Assembly: GCA_000416005.1 (NCBI GenBank)
Contig: KE356563.1
Span: 1,404,893-1,410,173 of the forward strand
Direction: 5' to 3'
Source of the DNA: Haloquadratum sp. J07HQX50
GTDB taxonomy: Archaea > Halobacteriota > Halobacteria > Halobacteriales > Haloferacaceae
DNA length: 5,281 nucleotides
Below, one piece after another: positions 1 to 4,609 of this stretch. Both the position numbers and the translations under genes were made by a program. Under the pieces are notes generated by a model. That model ran no database searches. It saw only the letters and a list, made by a program, of their open reading frames with translations, and was not told where the DNA came from. Numbering within the stretch: position 1 is the stretch's first letter; every line of letters starts with the position of its first letter.

Positions 1-2
1 GT

Positions 3-554
3 GGGTTTCCAGATGCTGAGCGCGATGCAGTCCTCTCATTTTATGAATCGTTCTTCCGGACGCGAGTGTTAGATCCGTATCGTGAGGTGATGGCCGGAAA
101 GCTGGGTACGTCCGAATACCTTGATCTCAGACGGATGACTGCAGCGATGGGTGAGTTTAATGCCGCCGCCCTCCTGACAGCGAATGGTCATGATATCGAG
201 CCAGAGATCACAGTCTCGAGTGGCCATGCGATTGATTACCGCGTATACACGGAGTCGACGAACCCGCTTGTTGAGGTAACGCGGCCCTCGACACCAGCGA
301 ACCGGTCAGCAGCCACACCGATTGCGGCACTTCGAGAAACGGCCGAGACAAAAACGAGCGGTCAGTTACAGACACATGATGGAGAGGTGATCCTTTGTAT
401 TGATTGTTCTTCATTTCATGATGACGAATGGCGGCGAATCTATGCAGAAAAACCGGATATACACCATCGTCCTGCGCTGGTCTTTCGGAGTCGACCAACT
501 GGGCGGTTTGCGGGATATACAAAAGGACAGGTGCCATTGGACCTGCCAATGTAA
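3..554 (+). CDS. DUF5784-like haloarchaeal protein, 3' part only
   Basis: The reading frame is already open at the left edge. Codons run in frame from position 3 (GFPDAERDAVLSFYESFF...) through the GTG at 66, so that GTG is probably internal and the gene starts outside the window. 183 residues are visible, ending at TAA 552-554. From memory they resemble the C-terminal half of haloarchaeal DUF5784 proteins: an MAGKLGTS segment, a helix like MGEFNAAALLTANGHDIEPEI, then LVEVTRPSTP, a TAETKTSGQL stretch, VILCIDCSSFHDDEW and a TKGQVPLDL end. The alternation of strands and conserved acidic residues (EVTRP, CIDCSS) recalls a nuclease-like or NERD-like fold, but that is only an impression and no function is established. 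There is no signal peptide or membrane segment in the visible part. The next gene starts 117 bp downstream on the same strand, so co-transcription is uncertain. Family naming is from recall, not a search. Confidence 0.75.
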   Translation, partial: GFPDAERDAVLSFYESFFRTRVLDPYREVMAGKLGTSEYLDLRRMTAAMGEFNAAALLTANGHDIEPEITVSSGHAIDYRVYTESTNPLVEVTRPSTPANRSAATPIAALRETAETKTSGQLQTHDGEVILCIDCSSFHDDEWRRIYAEKPDIHHRPALVFRSRPTGRFAGYTKGQVPLDLPM

Positions 555-630
555 TATCCACAAATAAGGGTCGGTCGCCTAACTACGACTCGACATCAGT
601 GATCAGCGTCCAGGTATGGACAGTTCGAAA

Positions 631-657
631 GTAGTCAGAAGGGATTTCAATGACTAC
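631..657. promoter_or_regulatory. 7-bp inverted repeat upstream of the PHP gene
   Basis: GTAGTCA (631-637) and TGACTAC (651-657) are perfect inverted copies separated by 13 bp, lying 14 bp upstream of the GTG start at 672. The spacing puts equivalent points of the half-sites about two helical turns apart, as expected for a dimeric winged-helix regulator, and the site would overlap the promoter or transcript start. It could instead form an RNA hairpin with a 13-nt loop. No regulator is identified. Confidence 0.35.
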
Positions 658-671
658 CGCCGACATCATAC

Positions 672-1502
672 GTGAACGACGAGGGAGAAATTGAGTGTCA
701 TGAGGGCGCCGACCTTCATGTGCATACAACGGCATCAGACGGAACGCTGACACTTGACGAAGTTCCAGCGGCCGCACAGACAGGAGGCGTCGACCTTGTG
801 GCGATTACTGATCATGACCGGGTGCACCCAGGACTCTCTGCACCAGTTACGCAAGTTGACGGTGTGACTATTCTCCGCGGGATTGAACTGCGGGTTGATG
901 CGCGTGGTCAGCGAATCGATTTGCTCGGATATGGTGTGAAAAAAACGCAGGCGCTTGAGAATATTATTGAGGAGATACAACAGAATCGGATCGAGCGCGG
1001 GAGACGAATGATATCTGCAGTCGAATCGGAGCTGAATACAGCACTTGATGTGACTATCAAGGAGGGGTTTGGTCGTCCAGCGGTGGCACGCGCAATTGAC
1101 GAGAGCACTGCACCGTATGATTATTCGCAAGCGTTCGAAGATTTGATCGGTCATGGCTGTCCGTGTTATCTCAAGCGTGAGGTTCCTTCGTTTGCTGATG
1201 CCATCTCAGTCCTTCGCTCGTCGTGTGCATTCGTTGGATTAGCGCACCCATTTCGATATCCCGATGTCGATGCAGCAATTCAGTGTGCAACAAAGCTAGA
1301 TGCGATTGAGCGGTATTACAGCTATCGGCCGCAGAATGCCTCAAAGAACGACCCAGGCCGTATTGAAACGGTTGCAGACGCAAACAACTTGAGTATGCTT
1401 GGTGGGTCTGACGCCCACGATCGTACCCTTGGTGTGGCAGGACCACCTCTCTCAGCGATCACAGATCTTACGCGAGCTGTGTCAACATTCACAGATCAGT
1501 GA
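672..1502 (+). CDS. PHP-domain metal-dependent phosphoesterase
   Basis: Predicted cytosolic phosphoesterase of the polymerase-and-histidinol-phosphatase (PHP) superfamily, COG0613-like, 276 residues. The metal-binding motifs are all visible: DLHVH (residues 14-18) followed by SDG (22-24), ITDHD (45-49), GIEL (70-73), LAHP (190-193) and GGSDAH (244-249). This is the pattern of the small PHP enzymes that hydrolyse nucleotide or RNA 5'/3' phosphates, such as the YciV/RnaAM type. The true substrate cannot be read from the sequence. The middle (about 90-180) is the insertion typical of this subfamily, with GRPAVARAI and a CYLKREVPS segment. The GTG at 672 is the first start codon after an in-frame TGA at 651, and the next GTG lies inside the HxH motif, so the start is well constrained. 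It stands alone: 117 bp separate it from the upstream gene and a gene-poor spacer follows. An inverted repeat just upstream may be an operator. Confidence 0.9.
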   Translation: MNDEGEIECHEGADLHVHTTASDGTLTLDEVPAAAQTGGVDLVAITDHDRVHPGLSAPVTQVDGVTILRGIELRVDARGQRIDLLGYGVKKTQALENIIEEIQQNRIERGRRMISAVESELNTALDVTIKEGFGRPAVARAIDESTAPYDYSQAFEDLIGHGCPCYLKREVPSFADAISVLRSSCAFVGLAHPFRYPDVDAAIQCATKLDAIERYYSYRPQNASKNDPGRIETVADANNLSMLGGSDAHDRTLGVAGPPLSAITDLTRAVSTFTDQ

Positions 1503-1621
1503 TCAATTGCTTCGTGCACAAGTCGTTCAACCGATATCCCGAGTGATCACACAGACTATGATTAACGACCGTCAGACTTCCATCTCGACAGATAATTGAA
1601 GCGAGTGCCTCAGGGACTGAG

Positions 1622-1701
1622 ATCGAAGATTCCAATTTAGCAATTTGTAGGCGCTCAGCCCCTCTGCCTCTCTCAAGCAGTCGTTCAAGAATCGAAGATT
1701 C
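1622..1701. repeat. 11-nt direct repeat pair
   Basis: ATCGAAGATTC occurs at 1622-1632 and again at 1691-1701, 69 bp apart. The second copy sits inside a small hairpin (AGAATC-GAA-GATTCT, 1688-1702). Nothing ties the pair to a known element. Confidence 0.45.
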
Positions 1702-1709
1702 TCGTGATC

Positions 1710-1730
1710 CCGAAAATCGCCGATTTTCGG
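1710..1730. repeat. Perfect 21-nt palindrome
   Basis: CCGAAAATCG (1710-1719) and CGATTTTCGG (1721-1730) are exact inverted copies around a single central C. The symmetry suggests either a dimeric protein site or a hairpin. It is the longest perfect inverted repeat I found in the window, and it lies over 200 bp from any recognised gene. Confidence 0.6.
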
Positions 1731-1860
1731 ACGGGCAATCCGCGTCAGTGGACAACGATCGCAGTCGCGAAAGGGATACAGCGTCCCCAGAAATCGAAAC
1801 CGGTGTGCGAACAAATCGCGACGCGATTCATGAATGCCTGTAGAGGCTACGCTCCCTACG

Positions 1861-1932
1861 GGAACCACTCAGTTCCTTCATGACGTGCATTCGTGAGAGA
1901 CCATCTCACGGGCTGTCAGGCGTCGCCTGACA
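1861..1932. other. Three consecutive hairpins, possible structured RNA
   Basis: Three stem-loops follow one another: GGAAC/GTTCC (1861-1876, 6-nt loop), CGTGAGA/TCTCACG (1892-1910, 5-nt loop) and TGTCAGGC/GCCTGACA (1914-1932, 3-nt loop), the last two only 3 nt apart. Tandem perfect stems with small loops are typical of folded RNA or of single-stranded-DNA transposon ends. There is no poly-T run after them, so they do not look like a simple terminator. The coding strand is unknown because hairpins read the same on both strands. Confidence 0.4.
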
Positions 1933-1937
1933 ACGTT

Positions 1938-1970
1938 TCGGAAGCAGAAACACCCTTGATTTATCTCAAG
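1938..1970 (+). other. Possible relic of an IS200/IS605-type element end
   Basis: On the plus strand GGAAGC (1940-1945) is followed by an A-rich link, CACCC and a small stem CTTGA/TCAAG (1955-1970). This order, a GGAAGC-like motif then a C-run that opens a terminal hairpin, resembles the right ends (omega-RNA 3' ends) of haloarchaeal TnpB/IS1341-type elements as I remember them. No TnpB reading frame survives upstream: the plus-strand frame from about 1608 to 1838 stops before this point and lacks recognisable RuvC or zinc-ribbon motifs. The resemblance is weak evidence on its own. Confidence 0.2.
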
Positions 1971-2017
1971 AAACGAGCGACTGCGTCGCAAGTGAGCGGG
2001 CAGGGGTAATTCACTGA

Positions 2018-2070
2018 GTTGGACCCTCATGTCTCGCAGTGTGCATGAGGTTCTTGGGTATCTGTCCAAC
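2018..2070. repeat. Two-tier inverted repeat upstream of the small zinc-finger gene
   Basis: An outer pair GTTGGAC (2018-2024) / GTCCAAC (2064-2070) encloses an inner pair CCTCATG (2025-2031) / CATGAGG (2044-2050). On the left the two arms abut, making 14 continuous bases. On the right they are separated by a 13-nt bulge (2051-2063). The inner loop is 12 nt. The structure ends immediately before a TATA-like AACAAATAAG (2071-2080) that could serve the gene at 2128, so it may be an operator or the 3' end of an upstream RNA. Confidence 0.45.
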
Positions 2071-2127
2071 AACAAATAAGTCAGCCAAGCGTAGTGTTCA
2101 TAGCATTCCAGTTCGAATATGTATTTG

Positions 2128-2292
2128 ATGCAGTGTCATTACTGTGAGTCGGGTGCTGCGTATGCCGCAGAAAAAAACGGAATCAAAGTGGGGCTATGCG
2201 AACAGCATTTTCGCAAACGAGTCGAAGAACTGGCCGACTCAGAGGAACTCCAGGCGCTTCGAGAACAGATTAACATCGATCGGACTGACTGA
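2128..2292 (+). CDS. DUF6757-like small zinc-finger protein
   Basis: A 54-residue protein too short for many gene finders. It begins MQCHYC and has a second metal-binding half, LCEQHF, so Cys3, Cys6, Cys24 and His27 can form a compact CxxC...CxxH zinc site. The remainder is a charged helix (KRVEELADSEELQALREQI) ending DRTD. From memory this matches the haloarchaeal family named DUF6757, whose function is unknown. Small one-domain zinc-finger proteins of this sort in haloarchaea are often regulatory or partner-binding. An in-frame ATG nine bases upstream (2119) would add MYL, but starting at MQC fits the family better. A TATA-like stretch at 2071-2080 gives a plausible promoter with a short leader. 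It ends 15 bp from the convergent DedA gene. The coding call is strong because of the paired metal motifs and acidic helix; the family name is from recall. Confidence 0.8.
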   Translation: MQCHYCESGAAYAAEKNGIKVGLCEQHFRKRVEELADSEELQALREQINIDRTD

Positions 2293-2307
2293 ATGAGGAG
2301 TTAGTAC

Positions 2308-2826
2308 TTAAATAAGCGTATCTGCATACAAATAAAGCGCAGCCAACGCGGTCTCAAACACGACTGTTCCGACCGCTGAGAGAAACATAAACCGGCGGTC
2401 GTTCATCTCGGCAAATCCGGCTGGGACTGTCAACATTCCTCGAGTGAATAAGAGTGCATTACTTACTGGCACGACAAGCGGGCCCCACCTTTCAAACCAA
2501 CTGTCGAATCGAGTAATCTTCGATTCACTAATTCGAAACCACTGCTTTGAGAGGAGATACTCACGGCCACCGCGCTGTGCGAGTGTGAACAGGAGGTACT
2601 GACCGACAGTCGCCCCAGTGACAGCGACACACAAAATGGGGACAATTGCTTCTGATCCGAGCAGAAAGAGTGATGCAGGAACAATGAGCTCGCTTGGCAT
2701 GAAGTACATGAGCATCGCTCCTTCAAGCACAAACACGCCGAAGAGTGCGAGATATGCCCACTGTGAGTTCAGTAATGCTACGAGTTCAGGCGGCATTGCG
2801 TCAAACTGGCCGATCAGTGGACTCAT
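2308..2826 (-). CDS. DedA-family integral membrane protein
   Basis: 172-residue polytopic membrane protein of the DedA/SNARE-associated (PF09335-like) superfamily, whose members act in membrane homeostasis and, in studied cases, as lipid flippases or proton-coupled transporters. Hydrophobic segments lie at about residues 23-57, 59-82, 115-137 and 146-168. Family marks are an acidic residue in the first segment (E35), the PSE at 44-46 in the first re-entrant loop, GATVGQYLLF (71-80), and the second re-entrant motif R129-x5-P-A-G (135-137) followed by a polar turn. The usual first arginine of that second motif is not evident (VSNALLFTRG), which may mark a haloarchaeal subgroup. An upstream TTG at 2832 is in frame, but ATG at 2826 (MSPLIGQ) is the more credible start; M11 is also possible. 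It is transcribed divergently from hemB and converges with the small zinc-finger gene. Substrate unknown. Confidence 0.87.
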   Translation of the reverse strand: MSPLIGQFDAMPPELVALLNSQWAYLALFGVFVLEGAMLMYFMPSELIVPASLFLLGSEAIVPILCVAVTGATVGQYLLFTLAQRGGREYLLSKQWFRISESKITRFDSWFERWGPLVVPVSNALLFTRGMLTVPAGFAEMNDRRFMFLSAVGTVVFETALAALYLYADTLI

Positions 2827-2835
2827 ACACAATTG

Positions 2836-2868
2836 ATACTAGTATTTGACCCAAACGCGTTTCGTTTG
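2836..2868. promoter_or_regulatory. Palindromes in the DedA/hemB divergent promoter region
   Basis: The 92-bp region between the two start codons contains a perfect 10-bp palindrome ATACTAGTAT (2836-2845) and, 6 bp on, an inverted repeat CAAACG-N5-CGTTTG (2852-2868). Both sit 10-42 bp upstream of the DedA start and 51-83 bp upstream of hemB, where a regulator could affect either gene. No binding protein is identified. Confidence 0.35.
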
Positions 2869-2888
2869 CGTGATTGAGAGACCGATGT

Positions 2889-2898
2889 CATTTTTCAC
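2889..2898 (+). promoter_or_regulatory. TATA-like element for hemB
   Basis: A T-rich stretch, CATTTTTCAC, is centred about 26 bases upstream of the ATG at 2919. That is the distance expected for an archaeal TATA box serving a leaderless transcript, which is common in haloarchaea. No ribosome-binding site precedes the ATG, in agreement with leaderless translation. Confidence 0.3.
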
Positions 2899-2918
2899 TG
2901 CGATACGATGTATCAAGT

Positions 2919-3905
2919 ATGGGATCCAACCTTCGGACACGCCCACGCCGACTTCGACGCGATGGAATCCGTCCGCTCGTTCGTGAAAGTAGCCTCTCAG
3001 CGACGGATCTTATTGCGCCGATATTTATCGATGCGACAACAGATGAGCGAGTGCCAATCGAATCAATGCCCGGACATGAGCGCGTCCCAATTCACGAGTC
3101 GGTCGCGCGTGTGCGAGAGGTATTAGCGACTGGCGTTGACACGGTTCTGATCTTTGGAATTCCAAGCGAGAAAGATTCAAACGGATCACGTGCATGGGCT
3201 GGAGACGGAGTCGTCCAGCGGGCTGTTCAGCGTATCTCGACAGAGACACCTGCGACAATAATTACCGATATCTGTCTCTGTGAATACACTGACCACGGAC
3301 ATTGTGGAGTGATTGAATCGGAAGCACGAGAGAGTCCGACAATGACAGTCAAAAATGACGAAACACTCTCTTTACTCGGGCAAACAGCTGTTTCACACGC
3401 AGATGCTGGTGCCGATATGGTGGCTCCGAGTTCGATGACTGATGGCATGGTTGCTGCCATTCGCGATGATCTTGACGATGCAAGCCATAGCGAGGTGCCG
3501 ATTATGTCATACGCCGCCAAATATGAGAGCAGCTTCTATGGACCATTCCGTGATGCTGCTGACGGTGCCCCATCATTTGGCGACCGCCGACATTATCAGA
3601 TGGATCCTGGCAACTCACGTGAGGCGATGCGAGAGGTCGGGCTTGATGTGGATGAGGGTGCAGATATTTTGATGGTAAAGCCAGCACTGGCATATCTCGA
3701 TATCGTGAACCGGGTAACAGACGAATTCACTCAGCCAGTTGCTGCTTACAACGTCTCCGGAGAGTATGCGATGATACATGCAGCCGCCGATCAAGGATGG
3801 CTTGATCTCGAAACAACGGCACACGAATCGCTCCTCTCAATGAAGCGTGCGGGAGCTGATTTGATTATCACATACTTTGCCGAGCAGATTGCTGACTCTC
3901 TGTAA
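2919..3905 (+). CDS. hemB: Porphobilinogen synthase (delta-aminolevulinic acid dehydratase)
   Basis: HemB condenses two 5-aminolevulinate molecules to porphobilinogen in the cytosol, the first common step toward haem, sirohaem and cobalamin. The 328-residue product has the family's usual length. Both Schiff-base lysines are present: K201 in SYAAKYESSFYGPFRDA and K254 in ILMVKPALAYLDI. The zinc-type active-site cysteines are also present (C119, C121, C129 in DICLCEYTDHGHCG), so it should be a zinc enzyme rather than the magnesium-only type. Other conserved blocks are PIFIDAT near the N-terminus, FGIP, DMVAPSSMTDG, YQMDPGNSREA and YNVSGEYAM. A longer frame begins at a TTG (2874) but the first 15 residues are unlike the family; ATG 2919 gives the expected MGSNLRTRPRRLRRDGIRPL start. 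No other haem genes adjoin it in this window. The identification is secure. Confidence 0.97.
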   Translation: MGSNLRTRPRRLRRDGIRPLVRESSLSATDLIAPIFIDATTDERVPIESMPGHERVPIHESVARVREVLATGVDTVLIFGIPSEKDSNGSRAWAGDGVVQRAVQRISTETPATIITDICLCEYTDHGHCGVIESEARESPTMTVKNDETLSLLGQTAVSHADAGADMVAPSSMTDGMVAAIRDDLDDASHSEVPIMSYAAKYESSFYGPFRDAADGAPSFGDRRHYQMDPGNSREAMREVGLDVDEGADILMVKPALAYLDIVNRVTDEFTQPVAAYNVSGEYAMIHAAADQGWLDLETTAHESLLSMKRAGADLIITYFAEQIADSL

Positions 3906-3913
3906 ATATGTCT

Positions 3914-3929
3914 CTGCTGTCGCAAGCAG
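3914..3929 (+). terminator. Hairpin just after hemB
   Basis: CTGCT (3914-3918) and AGCAG (3925-3929) form a 5-bp stem with a 6-nt loop, beginning 8 bases after the hemB stop. There is no T-run behind it, so it is at best a 3'-end stabiliser or weak terminator. Confidence 0.25.
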
Positions 3930-4234
3930 GTGTCGAGCGAACAGCTGAGTGAATTTACTTTGCTCTTCTCAACAGCGCGAGTGGTAGAGCACAGTAGATC
4001 CGGTCCCATCATGTCAGTTAAACATGGCCTGTCTCCCCGGCGTGATGAGACAATGTTCGAAGCCTCAGGCAGTGAGCGCGCATTCTTGAGGGGCGTATTG
4101 TATTCACGGGTTGAAATCTGAGCGATGATATCCCCGTCCGTCTCAGCTGCCTCGAAATAAAGACAACGTTTGAACACTATGTAGGGTCAAAGAGAAGAAA
4201 GTGCTGGTATCATAAGCGATCCACGATGTGGTAT

Positions 4235-4274
4235 AGGTTGTTGTATCTCTGCGAGATGCGGAGGTGACCAACCT
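4235..4274. other. Two-tier stem-loop, possible small RNA or RNA element
   Basis: AGGTTG (4235-4240) pairs with CAACCT (4269-4274) and encloses an inner hairpin ATCTC-TGC-GAGAT (4245-4257). The joining strands are 4 nt on the left and 11 nt on the right. It lies over 300 bp from the nearest start codon, so it is not an obvious leader element. Confidence 0.3.
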
Positions 4275-4462
4275 GCGAGCCTGCAATTCCCAATTTTAAT
4301 CAAGGAAAATATCGATTTCACGCACTCTGCGCTGGGGAGTTAACAAGGAGGCTGGCAATATTTGCGTGAACATATGCCCAATTTCTTACCAGTCTCATTG
4401 CTCTGGCTGTCTACTAAACATCCTTATACACCTCATATTGTACCATATTTTGAACAGGTATG

Positions 4463-4512
4463 ACATGAACGCATGTATAATTTTATTATTTCAACTATAA
4501 CATTTTTATATA
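4463..4512 (+). promoter_or_regulatory. Putative amt promoter and operator region
   Basis: The inverted repeat ACATG-AACG-CATGT (4463-4476) is followed by an AT tract and a strong TATA-like run, TTTTTATATAAG (4503-4514). Initiation about 25 bp downstream would give a leader of roughly 70 nt before the ATG at 4610. A second weaker candidate, GAAATAAG (4584-4591), lies about 23 bp before the ATG and would give a leaderless transcript. Ammonium-transporter genes are commonly induced under nitrogen limitation, so the inverted repeat is a candidate operator, but no nitrogen-control site is known to me with this sequence. Confidence 0.35.
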
Positions 4513-4590
4513 AGTCTTATTAAGTATATCATGTGAGTATTGACGCAAACAAACAGTCGAATAGCGTATTGATAACCAAACGTGAAATAA

Positions 4591-4596
4591 GAGGAG
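4591..4596 (+). promoter_or_regulatory. Shine-Dalgarno-like GAGGAG before amt
   Basis: GAGGAG is complementary in part to the 16S anti-Shine-Dalgarno end but lies 13 nt before the ATG at 4610, longer than the usual spacing. If used, it supports a leadered amt transcript rather than a leaderless one. Confidence 0.3.
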
Positions 4597-4609
4597 CAAT
4601 ATATTCGTA

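Larger units (their letters stand above)
1503..2118. other. Gene-poor spacer rich in inverted repeats
   Basis: I see no convincing intact gene in these 616 bases. Open frames exist on the minus strand (1489-1755 and 1572-1868, overlapping in different frames) but neither matches a family I recognise. What stands out is the density of inverted repeats between 1688 and 2070: 1688-1702 (6 bp, 3-nt loop), 1710-1730 (10 bp, 1-nt centre), 1826-1835 (10-nt palindrome), 1861-1876 (5 bp), 1892-1910 (7 bp), 1914-1932 (8 bp), 1955-1970 (5 bp) and 2018-2070 (two-tier, 7+7 bp). It could hold a non-coding RNA, the remains of a mobile element, or regulatory sites for the gene at 2128. Confidence 0.6.
3906..4609. 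other. 704-bp spacer between hemB and amt
   Basis: No recognisable gene. The first part (to about 4150) has balanced composition and chance open frames on both strands without family resemblance; one inverted repeat TGTCTC/GAGACA lies at 4030-4052. The middle holds a two-tier stem at 4235-4274. From about 4370 the sequence becomes strongly AT-rich and contains the likely amt promoter. The first part could be old gene debris, but nothing in it is recognisable. Confidence 0.6.

Noticed and set aside
66..68. GTG as the true start of the first gene
   Set aside because: The frame is open and protein-like (GFPDAERDAVLSFYESFF) back to the window edge, so the gene extends further left.
1494..1504. 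Palindrome GATCA-G-TGATC at the end of the PHP gene
   Set aside because: It spans the stop codon, is short, and nearby GATC-containing palindromes suggest local sequence bias; no T-run supports termination.
1878..2075. Minus-strand frame of 65 codons across the hairpins
   Set aside because: It covers the perfect hairpins, has an arginine-rich composition unlike haloarchaeal proteins and no recognisable motif.
2874..2918. TTG start extending HemB by 15 residues
   Set aside because: The extra residues (MRDRCHFSLRYDVSS) are unlike HemB N-termini, and a TATA-like stretch lies within them at the right distance from ATG 2919.
3975..4065. tRNA-like pieces: AGTGGTAGAGC (D-arm-like) and GTTCGAAGC (T-arm-like)
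   Set aside because: No matching acceptor stem, no proper T stem, and the spacing between the pieces does not fit a tRNA fold.
4042..4128. Possible C/D-box guide RNA: GTGATGA at 4042-4048 and CTGA at 4118-4121
   Set aside because: The boxes are about 70 nt apart, too far for an archaeal C/D unit, and no proper D box follows the imperfect C'-like sequence.
3791..4177. Minus-strand open frame of 128 codons
   Set aside because: It overlaps the hemB 3' end on the opposite strand and shows no family motif or haloarchaeal acidic bias.
4366..4500. 44-codon frame starting GTG after a good AAGGAGG (4345-4351)
   Set aside because: Shine-Dalgarno spacing is long, the product is not acidic, it runs through the AT-rich promoter tract, and it matches no family I know.
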